The notes beneath the pieces are model-generated. The model did not search any database and was not told the DNA's origin. It saw nothing but the letters and a program-made list of their open reading frames with translations. The position numbers and the translations under genes are program-made. Of a stretch of 14,493 bases of DNA, positions 1 through 6,753 are shown one piece after another (within the stretch, counting starts at the first letter, position 1; every line of letters starts with the position of its first letter). Origin of the DNA: JBCBAP01 sp038532435 (GTDB lineage: Bacteria; Pseudomonadota; Alphaproteobacteria; Rhodobacterales; Rhodobacteraceae); contig JBCBAP010000074.1 of NCBI GenBank assembly GCA_038532435.1, positions 1 to 14,493 on the forward strand. The letters run 5' to 3'.

Positions 1-28
1 CCCGGCTGATCTGATCATCTGTCGTCAT
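1..28 (-). CDS. 5' end of an unidentified gene, cut by the left window edge
   Basis: Only the first nine codons are visible (MTTDDQISR), so the product cannot be named. The start is supported by an ATG at complement 26-28 preceded by a strong GGAGGG ribosome binding site (34-39 on the plus strand) at 5-nt spacing. It lies 37 bp downstream of the PrpF-family gene in the same direction, so it is probably the next gene of the tct-prpF transcript. A tandem 10-bp repeat that resembles a regulator site sits directly upstream. It could be a regulator or a further catabolic enzyme; the visible part does not decide. Confidence 0.5.
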
Positions 29-40
29 GGTTGCCCTCCG

Positions 41-62
41 TATTGCATACTATTGTATACCA
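41..62. promoter_or_regulatory. Tandem 10-bp repeats, candidate operator (GntR-like)
   Basis: TATTGCATAC (41-50) is followed immediately by TATTGTATAC (51-60), matching at 9 of 10 bases, one helical turn apart. Read from 43, the pattern is two copies of TTGYATACYA (43-52 and 53-62), the second centred on the palindrome GTATAC. Near-palindromes of the TTGTATACAA kind are typical of GntR/FCD-family regulators of carboxylate catabolism. The AT-rich stretch stands out from the GC-rich surroundings. It fills the gap between the PrpF stop codon and the ribosome binding site of the next gene. Operator function is inferred from this pattern only. Confidence 0.35.
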
Positions 63-65
63 TAC

Positions 66-1169
66 TCAGCTCACGGAGTCAGCATCCCAGATGCGGCGTG
101 GCACATAGACCGATCCGGAGGCGAGCTTGCGGGCCGTGCGAGTCAATCCGGCGGAAATGACTTCGAAATCCGAGCCGCTCTGCCTGACCTCCATCTCGAC
201 CTCCAGAAGGCCCATGGGATGCTCGAGATGCAGGTGAACCGGAGCGTCGACCGCTACGTCGGAAACCAGTCCCTCCCCCACCGTGCCCGGGCAGAGGAGG
301 CAGGCCCCAAGGCATTGGGACCCGGTGACAGCGAGGCTCGGATGAACCCGCCACGGCATGAAGTACCGGGTCGCCGCGTTCCCTCCCGTACGCGGGGGTG
401 CCAGCAACCCGAACTTGGGCATCACGGACTTGGTCACGTCGCCCAGGCCCATGCGGCGGCCGGCCTCAATCCTGATCCGCTCTATCCGGTCGAAGACGGC
501 GCGGTTTGCCTCCAGTTCGTCGACTGTCTCGTGCCCGGTGAGGCCGAACGCCTCGGCCCGCGCGATCACCATCGGCATTGCAACATCCATGCAGGAGATA
601 TCGATGCCATCTATCTGCTCACGTCGCGCGCCGGTGGGAAAGAGCGTACCGGTTGCCCCGCCGGTCACATCCATGAACCGCAACCCGATCGGTGCTGCGG
701 TACCGGGCACGCCATCGATCTTGGTATCCCCGTCATAAACCACCGCATACCCGTCGGTGCACACACGGGAGGCAACCCGCGCGCCGGTGTTCACTGCGCG
801 GATCCGCACCTCCGTCACGTCTCCGGTCGGGGGGACCAGACCCATCTCGAGCGCAGCCGGCCCAACACCGACAAGGATGTTCCCGCAGCTTGGCTTGAAG
901 TCGACAAGCCCATCCTCGACGCTGACCTGCGCAAAGAAATAGTCCACCTCCGCCCACGGATCGTCAGAAACCGACAGCATCGCGACCTTGGTCGTCACCG
1001 GGTTGCCCCCGCCGATCCCGTCGATGTTTATCGGGTGGCCGGAGCCGACGATCGCGACGAGAACCTCCGCAAGGGCGTCGCGGTCGAGCGGCAGATCCTC
1101 CCGCCGCATGTAGGGCCCGCGCGATGTGCCACCGCGCATGAACAGGAAGGGGATCGCTGTCTGGGTCAT
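66..1169 (-). CDS. PrpF-family isomerase (4-oxalomesaconate tautomerase / aconitate isomerase-like)
   Basis: This is a 367-residue cytoplasmic protein of the PrpF family, which has the diaminopimelate-epimerase fold. Relatives shift double bonds or tautomerise unsaturated tricarboxylates: GalD acts on 4-oxalomesaconate and PrpF on 2-methylaconitate. The N-terminus MRGGTSRGPY, the DGIGGGNPVTTK segment and the SCGN motif match the family. K61 and C95 lie 34 residues apart, the same spacing as the catalytic Lys/Cys pair I recall for PrpF (K73/C107). The ATG start at 1167-1169 overlaps the tctA stop as ATGA, implying translational coupling; an in-frame extension further upstream lies inside tctA and has no family character. 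The neighbouring tricarboxylate transporter suggests it processes the imported compound. The exact substrate cannot be read from the sequence. The overall sequence looks closest to GalD-type members. Confidence 0.87.
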   Translation of the reverse strand: MTQTAIPFLFMRGGTSRGPYMRREDLPLDRDALAEVLVAIVGSGHPINIDGIGGGNPVTTKVAMLSVSDDPWAEVDYFFAQVSVEDGLVDFKPSCGNILVGVGPAALEMGLVPPTGDVTEVRIRAVNTGARVASRVCTDGYAVVYDGDTKIDGVPGTAAPIGLRFMDVTGGATGTLFPTGARREQIDGIDISCMDVAMPMVIARAEAFGLTGHETVDELEANRAVFDRIERIRIEAGRRMGLGDVTKSVMPKFGLLAPPRTGGNAATRYFMPWRVHPSLAVTGSQCLGACLLCPGTVGEGLVSDVAVDAPVHLHLEHPMGLLEVEMEVRQSGSDFEVISAGLTRTARKLASGSVYVPRRIWDADSVS

Positions 1170-3193
1170 GTGAGCGGCCAGGGAAGATCGACAAAGTCCT
1201 GAAGCAGACCTGGCGGGAAGTCCCGGTTCAGAACACCAGCCATTAGACACATGAAGGCGATGCCCGCGGCGGTGTAGACGAACGCGAACGTCCAGCTTCG
1301 CCCCGCACGTATGCGGATGAAGGCAAGGAGGAATACGGCAAGCGCGAGGATGAACCCGACGAGCGCGGTGAGCAGGAGCAACCCCGCGAACCATGCAAGG
1401 GTCGACCAGAGCCCGTGGACGTTATCCTCAGCCTCCTGCACCTCCCGGTCGGCAAAGAGCGGATGGCTTTCGTCCTTCAGCATCATCTGCACGAGCAGGA
1501 TGAACCCGCCCACCAAGGCGACCCCGCCGACGAAACGCGGAAACACCCGATCCGCCGCTGCATAGTCCGGGATCATCGCGGCGTTGGTGAAGGCGACGGC
1601 GAGGTAGGCGAGAACCGCGAGCAGGAAAAGAAGCGGCGCCCGCTTGGCCCCGGAGCGTACCGCCCCCTCGGCCATGATGCTCTTTGCCTGACGCAGCCCG
1701 ACCACGACGGAAATCAGGGTGATCACGACGAGAACGATGACGATGGGGGAGAAGATGTAGTCGATCCCCTCCTCGAAACCGCGGCGGAACCGGGAGCTTG
1801 CGATCTGGACTGCCTGGTTTGCATAGGTCTCCGCCGGATTCGACAGCACGAAACCGATCAGGAAAGCCGGGCGCGACCAGTCGAACCGGCGCATCAGGAT
1901 CCCGAGCAGACCGATGGTGAAGAGCGCGACAAGGTCCATCAGGCTCTGACCCGACTGGAAGGCCGCAAACGAAATGATCATGAACAGGAACGGCGCAAGC
2001 AGGCCGAAGGGGATCGTGGTAAGGCGTGCGATCCCGCCTGAGGCGCCGATGCAAATGAGCGTTCCGACGACATTCGCAAGCGCCAGCAGCCAGACGATGG
2101 CATAGGTGATATCGAGGTTGTTCTTCAGCATCGAGGGGCCAACCTCGATGTTGCCCGCCCCCAGCAACCCGATCGCGCCGATGAAGATCGCCATCGATCC
2201 CGAACCGGGGATGCCGAAGAGGAGCGTCGGCACGAGCCCGCCCCCTTCCTTGGCGTTGTTCGAGCTTTCTGGCCCGATAACCCCGCGCACCTCCCCGGTG
2301 CCGAAGCGGGACCGGTCCGGAGTAGACTGAACAGTGTGCCCGTAGGCGATCCAGTCGACGACGGACCCGCCAAGGCCCGGGATCACACCGACAACGACCC
2401 CGATGATCGAACAGCGGACGGAAAGCCAGATGTTGGCGAACCAGTCCGCCACGCCCTTGCTCCAGCCCGCGCCGAGGACCGACCGGTCGGAGATTGCCCG
2501 ATCCTGGCGAAGAAGTGCGACAATCTCGGGGATCGCGAAGATGCCGAGGCCGACGATCACGAGCTTCAGCCCGTCGACCAGGTAGGGCATGTCGTAGGTC
2601 GCCATGCGCAGCTCGCCCGCGCTGTCCCCCTCCCCGATCGTGCCGATCATGACACCGAGACAGGCCGCAACCAGCCCCTTCAGCGCCACCCGTCCCGCGA
2701 GGATCGCCACCATGGAGAGACCGAAGATCGTGATCATCAGAAGCTCCGGCGTCCGGAACTCCAGCACGATGGGACGGGCCACGAGAATGAAGACAGTCAG
2801 GAACGCCGCCCCGACAAGCCCGCCGAAGAGCGACGCCGAAAACGCGGCGGATAAGGCCCGCGCCGCCTCACCCCGCTTTGCCATCGGAAACCCGTCGAGC
2901 ACCGTCGCCTGGGAGGCGGACGAGCCTGGTATCCCCATCAAAACGCTCGCAAACGTGTCCGACGTCGGCACCACGGCAACCATTCCGATCATCAGTGCGA
3001 GGCCGAGCACAGGATCCATGCCGAACATGAACGGCAGGAGCAGGGAGAGACCGGCAATCCCGCCGAGGCCCGGGAACACCCCGATACAGAGCCCCATCAC
3101 CACGCCCAGCACCAGATATCCCAGCACGATGGGCTGCAGGATCAGCGCGGACGCGTCCGAAAGTGCGGGCAGGGCAACGGACAGAAGATCCAC
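1166..3193 (-). CDS. tctA: Tripartite tricarboxylate transporter, fused TctA-TctB membrane protein
   Basis: This 675-residue multi-pass inner-membrane protein is the secondary transporter of a TTT system, which takes up carboxylates delivered by the periplasmic TctC. Residues 1-500 are TctA: the two internal repeats carry PGLGG motifs at 41-45 and 272-276, and the signature GTGEVRGVIGPESSNNAKEG is at 298-317, followed by LLFGIPGSGSMA. Usual TctA proteins have about 500 residues. Here residues 518-667 add about four more membrane segments, including a FPRFVGG motif (551-557), as in the small subunit TctB. No separate tctB is present, so this appears to be a TctA-TctB fusion. The start is GTG (complement 3191-3193) with GGAG 8 nt upstream. 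The gene follows tctC by 66 bp and overlaps the PrpF gene. Confidence 0.93.
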   Translation of the reverse strand: MDLLSVALPALSDASALILQPIVLGYLVLGVVMGLCIGVFPGLGGIAGLSLLLPFMFGMDPVLGLALMIGMVAVVPTSDTFASVLMGIPGSSASQATVLDGFPMAKRGEAARALSAAFSASLFGGLVGAAFLTVFILVARPIVLEFRTPELLMITIFGLSMVAILAGRVALKGLVAACLGVMIGTIGEGDSAGELRMATYDMPYLVDGLKLVIVGLGIFAIPEIVALLRQDRAISDRSVLGAGWSKGVADWFANIWLSVRCSIIGVVVGVIPGLGGSVVDWIAYGHTVQSTPDRSRFGTGEVRGVIGPESSNNAKEGGGLVPTLLFGIPGSGSMAIFIGAIGLLGAGNIEVGPSMLKNNLDITYAIVWLLALANVVGTLICIGASGGIARLTTIPFGLLAPFLFMIISFAAFQSGQSLMDLVALFTIGLLGILMRRFDWSRPAFLIGFVLSNPAETYANQAVQIASSRFRRGFEEGIDYIFSPIVIVLVVITLISVVVGLRQAKSIMAEGAVRSGAKRAPLLFLLAVLAYLAVAFTNAAMIPDYAAADRVFPRFVGGVALVGGFILLVQMMLKDESHPLFADREVQEAEDNVHGLWSTLAWFAGLLLLTALVGFILALAVFLLAFIRIRAGRSWTFAFVYTAAGIAFMCLMAGVLNRDFPPGLLQDFVDLPWPLT

Positions 3194-3227
3194 GGCGTGA
3201 ACTCCAGATCGAGGGACAGATGGGCAA

Positions 3228-3250
3228 GCCCCGGCCTCGCGGGCCGGGGC
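3228..3250 (-). terminator. Perfect GC-rich intercistronic hairpin between tctC and tctA
   Basis: GCCCCGGCC (3228-3236) pairs perfectly with GGCCGGGGC (3242-3250) across a 5-nt loop. It begins just 3' of the tctC stop, in the 66-bp gap before tctA. There is no T-run after it on the minus strand (the following bases are TTGCCC), so it is unlikely to be a full terminator. Such hairpins after binding-protein genes commonly protect the upstream mRNA or attenuate read-through, giving more binding protein than membrane protein. That role is inferred here. Confidence 0.65.
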
Positions 3251-3259
3251 GGGTCGCGA

Positions 3260-4360
3260 TCAGTTCAGCGAAACGCCGTACCGATCCTTGAGCCAGTGAA
3301 CGACGTAGGCCTTGGCCTCGCCCGGCACCTCCGTCGCGGCACCGAGGGCGCCGGTCGCCTCGTCACCAGTCATTTGCGGATAGACGCCGAGACGCTTCGC
3401 GGAGATCTCCGCAAAATCAGCGCGTGCCTTCACTTCTTCGAACGCCGCGGTGTAGCTGACGATCGCATCGGCAGACGCACCTGCGGGCAGGAACACCATC
3501 TTCTGCGCGGGGAACCCAGCGACGAAGAACGCCTTCCACGCCTCCCATGCAGCGCCAGACGTCTCACAGGACGGCGTGGCTTCGCAGACCTCCTTGAAGG
3601 TGGGCATGTCGGGGAAGGTGGGGTCACGCACAATGTTGCCGTCCCCATCCAGCGCACCCCAGCTCATCATCGGCACGGCGGTGCCGGCCTCGACGAGGGG
3701 TGTGACCCCGGACAGGAAGCCCGAGGAGGTCTGATAGTCGATGTTGGCCTCACCACGCTCGAACATCAAACGGCCATCGCCGCGTCCCTTGATGCCGAAG
3801 ACGGGCTCGACGTTCAGCCCCAGCATCTCCCACGCGAGAAGCGGGACGAGGTCGAGCCGGGTAGCCCCCTGGCTGCCGTAGATGAAGTCCGTGCCCTGCA
3901 GGGCGGTCGCGTCCATCCCGTCCATCTGACCCGCAAGATCCGGCGGCAGATAGGCGACCCCACCGGTGCCGGAGGCCAGGACGACGTTCCAGTCTTTGTA
4001 CTCGTAGCGCACCCGAGGATCGCCCAGAAGGTAGGGGAATTGGGTCGAGCCAGAGGAGCCGAAAATCAGCGTTCCGTCATCATAGCTCTGCTCCTGGAAC
4101 CAGTTGGCCCCCTTCGTGGAGCCCGCACCCGGCATGAATTTCACGACCACCGTGGGGTTGCCCGGCAGTGCTTCACTCAGGAGCGGCGCATAGAAGTTGG
4201 CCCACTTGGCGGAGCCGCCGGTTTCGGAGAACGGGATGACCCACTCAACCGTCTTGCCTGACAGGTCGATGCCGTGGCCTCCAGCGGTTGCCTGTGTCGC
4301 CATGGCCGCTGCAACAGCACAGCCTGTGGCCACCCGGCGGGTGGTTTTCTTGATGTCCAT
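3260..4360 (-). CDS. tctC: TctC-type periplasmic tricarboxylate-binding protein
   Basis: This is a 366-residue extracytoplasmic binding protein of the TTT (Bug/TctC) family. An N-terminal Sec signal is visible: basic MDIKKTTRR, then a hydrophobic Ala-rich stretch and probable cleavage after ATA at about residue 26. The mature part begins GKTVEWVIPFSETGGSAKWA, the family's first strand and ligand-binding loop (the (V/I)PF.xGG region). NPTVVVKFMPGAGSTKGANW follows, typical of the second strand. A region near residues 259-267 contains two close cysteines (VCEATPSC) that could form a disulfide. The ATG at 4358-4360 has a strong GGGAGGAAG ribosome binding site. It is the first gene of the tctC-tctA-prpF transcript and is divergent from tctDE. 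The ligand is not deducible; the PrpF neighbour points to an unsaturated tri- or dicarboxylate. Confidence 0.92.
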   Translation of the reverse strand: MDIKKTTRRVATGCAVAAAMATQATAGGHGIDLSGKTVEWVIPFSETGGSAKWANFYAPLLSEALPGNPTVVVKFMPGAGSTKGANWFQEQSYDDGTLIFGSSGSTQFPYLLGDPRVRYEYKDWNVVLASGTGGVAYLPPDLAGQMDGMDATALQGTDFIYGSQGATRLDLVPLLAWEMLGLNVEPVFGIKGRGDGRLMFERGEANIDYQTSSGFLSGVTPLVEAGTAVPMMSWGALDGDGNIVRDPTFPDMPTFKEVCEATPSCETSGAAWEAWKAFFVAGFPAQKMVFLPAGASADAIVSYTAAFEEVKARADFAEISAKRLGVYPQMTGDEATGALGAATEVPGEAKAYVVHWLKDRYGVSLN

Positions 4361-4404
4361 ATCTTCCTCCCTTGGCGCGGCACCTTTGCGGGCCGCTTGA
4401 CTGT

Positions 4405-4420
4405 CCCGGGTGTTTCCCGG
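4405..4420. repeat. Inverted repeat in the tctC-tctD divergent promoter region
   Basis: CCGGG and CCCGG (within 4406-4420) form an inverted repeat around a TGTTT centre, inside the 121-bp divergent region that must hold the tctC promoter. It could be a binding site for TctD or another regulator. The region is GC-rich and short palindromes are common in such DNA, so this is weak evidence. Confidence 0.25.
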
Positions 4421-4438
4421 TTTGACCTTTGAAGTCTA

Positions 4439-4454
4439 TGGCCCGAAGCTTGCA
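4439..4454 (+). promoter_or_regulatory. Sigma54-type promoter-like element upstream of tctD
   Basis: TGGCCCG-AAGC-TTGCA matches the RpoN (-24/-12) consensus TGGCACG-N4-TTGC(A/T) at all but one specified base, with the required GG-N10-GC spacing. Transcription would start near 4466, about 16 nt before the tctD start codon. TctD itself is OmpR-like and not a sigma54 activator, so another activator would be needed. The 3' part overlaps an 11-bp tandem repeat (4444-4465), which offers an alternative reading as a response-regulator site. Confidence 0.35.
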
Positions 4455-4465
4455 CGAAGCCTTCA
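4444..4465 (+). repeat. 11-bp tandem direct repeat, possible TctD-binding site
   Basis: CGAAGCTTGCA (4444-4454) is followed directly by CGAAGCCTTCA (4455-4465), identical at 9 of 11 positions. OmpR/PhoB-family regulators such as TctD typically bind head-to-tail repeats with about 11-bp periodicity. Its position just upstream of tctD would suit autoregulation or control of the divergent tctC promoter. The overlap with the sigma54-like element means only one of the two interpretations need be right. Confidence 0.35.
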
Positions 4466-4481
4466 TCGACGGAAAAACCTG

Positions 4482-5153
4482 ATGCGGATCGTCCTGGTCG
4501 AAGACAATGAGAGCCTGCGCAAGGGTATCACCTATCGGCTGAACGATGACGGGCATTCGGTGGACGCGCTCGGCGATGGGGAGGAGGCGGACGCATTCCT
4601 GTCGCGGGAGTCGGCCGATCTCGTGATCCTCGACATCACGCTTCCGGGTCAGAGCGGCCTCGATGTGCTGCGCAAGATGCGCCAGCGGGGCGATCCAAGC
4701 CCGGTCATCCTTCTGACCGCACGGTCGAGCACCGAGGACCGGGTGACCGGGCTCGATGCAGGGGCGGATGACTACCTGTCGAAACCCTTCGCCATGGACG
4801 AACTGGCCGCCCGGGTGCGGGCGCTGTCCCGCCGCGGTGCGGCACCGCGCAAGGATCTGATCGTTCTGGGGGTATTGGAGCTCGATCCCGCGGCCCTGCA
4901 TCTCACGCATCGCGGGTCTTCGGTGGAGGTGCCGAAACGGGAACTGACACTTCTCGCAGCCCTCGCCCGGGCGGAGGGGCGCCCTGTGTCCAAGGAGAGC
5001 CTGCTCGATCAGGTCTACGGCACCGGCAGCGAAACGGACGAGAAGGTGATCGAGGTCTATGTCTCCCGCCTGCGCCGTCGGCTGGCGGAGTTCGGCATCC
5101 GCATCCCCGTCGCCCGGGGCATCGGCTATTCGCTGTCGGTGGACGAGACATGA
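4482..5153 (+). CDS. tctD: TctD-type two-component response regulator (OmpR family)
   Basis: This 223-residue cytoplasmic DNA-binding response regulator probably controls the divergent tctC-tctA-prpF genes. The receiver domain (about 1-116) shows the acidic pocket E7-D8, phosphoacceptor D51 (ILDITLPG), T79 and K101 (LSKPF). The winged-helix output domain spans about 125-220, with VPKRELTLLAAL and the recognition region EKVIEVYVSRLRRRL. I chose the ATG at 4482 because MRIVLVEDNE is the exact receiver start; an in-frame upstream start at 4410 would add 24 residues without family character. The ribosome binding site is weak (ACGGA). The gene overlaps tctE by four bases (ATGA). The pairing with a TTT transporter is the classic tctDE arrangement; the inducer is presumably the transported carboxylate. 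Confidence 0.92.
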   Translation: MRIVLVEDNESLRKGITYRLNDDGHSVDALGDGEEADAFLSRESADLVILDITLPGQSGLDVLRKMRQRGDPSPVILLTARSSTEDRVTGLDAGADDYLSKPFAMDELAARVRALSRRGAAPRKDLIVLGVLELDPAALHLTHRGSSVEVPKRELTLLAALARAEGRPVSKESLLDQVYGTGSETDEKVIEVYVSRLRRRLAEFGIRIPVARGIGYSLSVDET

Positions 5154-6538
5154 CACGCACCCTGTCGCTGCGCATGCGGCTGACCCTGATCATCCTGTTG
5201 CCGATCCTTGCGGTGGCCCTCGCCGCCGGGCTCTGGCAGCTGTCCACCGCGCGCACCACGGCTGCACAGATTTCGGACCGGGGACTGCTGTCCACCGCCC
5301 TTGCGGTCTCAAACGATGTCGCGTTCTCCGGCGGAGACGCCCTCTCCCCGCGCACGCTCGCGCTGCTGGCGGACACGTCGGGGGGGCGGGTGTTCTACCA
5401 TGTGTACGCACCGGACGGGGTGATCGTGGCGGGCTATGCGACCCCGCCCGTCGGCATCCCCCGAGCGCTCGCCCAACCCACCGAACCGACCTACTTCGAG
5501 GCCACGTATCTCGGGCGGGACGTTCGCGGTGTCCGCTTGCAGAGCCGGACGGAGATCGAGGGCTTCGCGGGCATCTTCACCACGACCGTCTGGCAGGATC
5601 AGGAGGTTCGGGATGCCTTCGTCCGCGACCTGATGCTCCGCACGCTCGCCACGATCCTGATCCTTGTGCTGTCGCTCGCGCTCATCGTCTGGTTCGGAGT
5701 GCGGATCGGCCTGCGCCCCCTCCTCGATCTGGAGGACGCGATCCGGCGCAGGTCCGGCAGCGAGCTTCATCCGATCCGGCGGGAGGTGCCGGAGGAGGTC
5801 GCAGGGGTCGTGTCGACGCTCAACGGGCTCTTCGATCAGGTGTCCCGCAGCATGTCGGCTCAGGGGGATTTCATCCTCAACGCGGCCCATCAGTTGCGCA
5901 ATCCGATCGCGGGGGTCCTGTCACTCGCCGAGGCCGTGGACCGTGCCCCGAACCGTGCGGAATCGCGTAAGCGTGCCGCGGACCTCCTCATCGCCGCCCG
6001 TGAGACCGCGGACCTCAGCCAGAAGCTTCTGCTTTATGAACGGATCCGATCCTCGGACGGGACAGCGCAGATCGTGCGGCTCAATCTGGCGGACGCGCTG
6101 ACCGACTGGCTCCCCGGATTTCGCGGTGATTTGCCCGAGGGCGTGCAGCTTGAGGCGCAGATCGCAGAGGATGTCGGCGCGGTCGATTGCGATCCCACCA
6201 TGCTGCGCGAAGCCCTGCGAAACCTGTGCGACAACGCGGTGCGGCATGGCGGACCCGGAGTGACCCGGATCGGGCTGAGTGCCATCCGGGACGGGCAGTC
6301 CGTTCAGTTGATCGTGAGGGACAATGGCCACGGCGTCGATCCGGCGCATCTGGACGCGATCTTCGACCGGTTCCGCCAATTGTCTGCCGCATCGGGCAGC
6401 GGGCTCGGCCTGTCGATTGTGCGGGCCTTTGCGGAGCGTCATGGCGGGCGGGTTGCCGCGACCGATGCCGCACCAGGTCTCGAAGTCACAGTGTCGCTGC
6501 CCGTCGCAGACGTAACTGTCGCTACCGTCGGGGGCTGA
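5150..6538 (+). CDS. tctE: TctE-type sensor histidine kinase
   Basis: This 462-residue inner-membrane kinase partners TctD. Membrane segments lie at about 10-32 and 163-188 and flank a periplasmic sensor domain of about 130 residues with the FYHVYAPDG segment typical of TctE-like sensors. The H-box is FILNAAHQLRNPIAG with phosphorylated H247. The ATP-binding domain has an N-box LRNLCDNAVRHG (356-367), a G1 box DNGHGVD (391-397), an F-box FDRFRQ (405-410) and a G2 box GSGLGLSIV (416-424). All key residues look intact. The short segment between TM2 and the H-box would be a HAMP-like linker. Translation is probably coupled to tctD through the ATGA overlap. The usual stimulus for the family is an extracellular tricarboxylate; here it is inferred from the neighbouring transporter. 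Confidence 0.92.
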   Translation: MTRTLSLRMRLTLIILLPILAVALAAGLWQLSTARTTAAQISDRGLLSTALAVSNDVAFSGGDALSPRTLALLADTSGGRVFYHVYAPDGVIVAGYATPPVGIPRALAQPTEPTYFEATYLGRDVRGVRLQSRTEIEGFAGIFTTTVWQDQEVRDAFVRDLMLRTLATILILVLSLALIVWFGVRIGLRPLLDLEDAIRRRSGSELHPIRREVPEEVAGVVSTLNGLFDQVSRSMSAQGDFILNAAHQLRNPIAGVLSLAEAVDRAPNRAESRKRAADLLIAARETADLSQKLLLYERIRSSDGTAQIVRLNLADALTDWLPGFRGDLPEGVQLEAQIAEDVGAVDCDPTMLREALRNLCDNAVRHGGPGVTRIGLSAIRDGQSVQLIVRDNGHGVDPAHLDAIFDRFRQLSAASGSGLGLSIVRAFAERHGGRVAATDAAPGLEVTVSLPVADVTVATVGG

Positions 6539-6542
6539 CTTC

Positions 6543-6562
6543 CGAGACACGGTCCTGTCTCG
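6543..6562. terminator. Hairpin immediately after tctE
   Basis: CGAGACA (6543-6549) and TGTCTCG (6556-6562) form a perfect 7-bp stem with a 6-nt loop, starting 5 nt after the tctE stop. No clear T-run follows on the plus strand. Together with the next hairpin it probably ends or protects the tctDE transcript. Confidence 0.45.
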
Positions 6563-6564
6563 CG

Positions 6565-6598
6565 TCAGGGAATGCTGGCCATCGGGAGCATCCCCTGA
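6565..6598. terminator. Second hairpin downstream of tctE
   Basis: TCAGGGAATGCT (6565-6576) pairs with AGCATCCCCTGA (6587-6598) over 12 positions with a single A-C mismatch and a 10-nt loop. It lies between the convergent tctE and YeeE/YedE transcripts. There is no T-tract, so Rho-independent termination is uncertain; a 3'-end stabilising or bidirectional role is possible. Confidence 0.45.
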
Positions 6599-6753
6599 TC
6601 CGATGAATACCTCTAACACGCGATCCGGTAGAGGCACTCCTCTCCGACCCTGTGTTGGGCGAGGACAAGCAGTTCACCATTCTGTGTTAGGCTCATTGCC
6701 ACGGTGTGTGACGATGGCCCGGATCGTGTTGGATGTCGGCGTGTCAAAGGCGA

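Noticed and set aside
27..1202. Long plus-strand open frame of 391 codons
   Set aside because: It is antisense to the PrpF-family gene, has no recognisable domain, and its composition (Arg, Pro, His, Ala rich) is that of a GC-rich shadow frame.
3197..4261. Plus-strand open frame of 354 codons
   Set aside because: It lies opposite tctC, which has a signal peptide, family motifs and a good ribosome binding site; the opposite frame shows no family features.
5309..6637. Minus-strand open frames opposite tctE
   Set aside because: TctE carries all kinase boxes on the plus strand; the antisense frames are low-complexity and charged without motifs.
6651..6692. Direct repeat TGTGTTGGGC / TGTGTTAGGC, 32 bp apart
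   Set aside because: The repeat is 10 bp with one mismatch in an intergenic convergent region with no promoter; chance is adequate and no insertion-element ends accompany it.
6599..6753. Possible short coding remnants on the minus strand, including a 27-codon frame (6613-6696) and a second frame running past the end of the YeeE/YedE gene
   Set aside because: The fragments read like ordinary protein, but they are short, lie in two different frames, have no clear ribosome binding site and match no family I recognise. Decay of an old gene is possible but unsupported.
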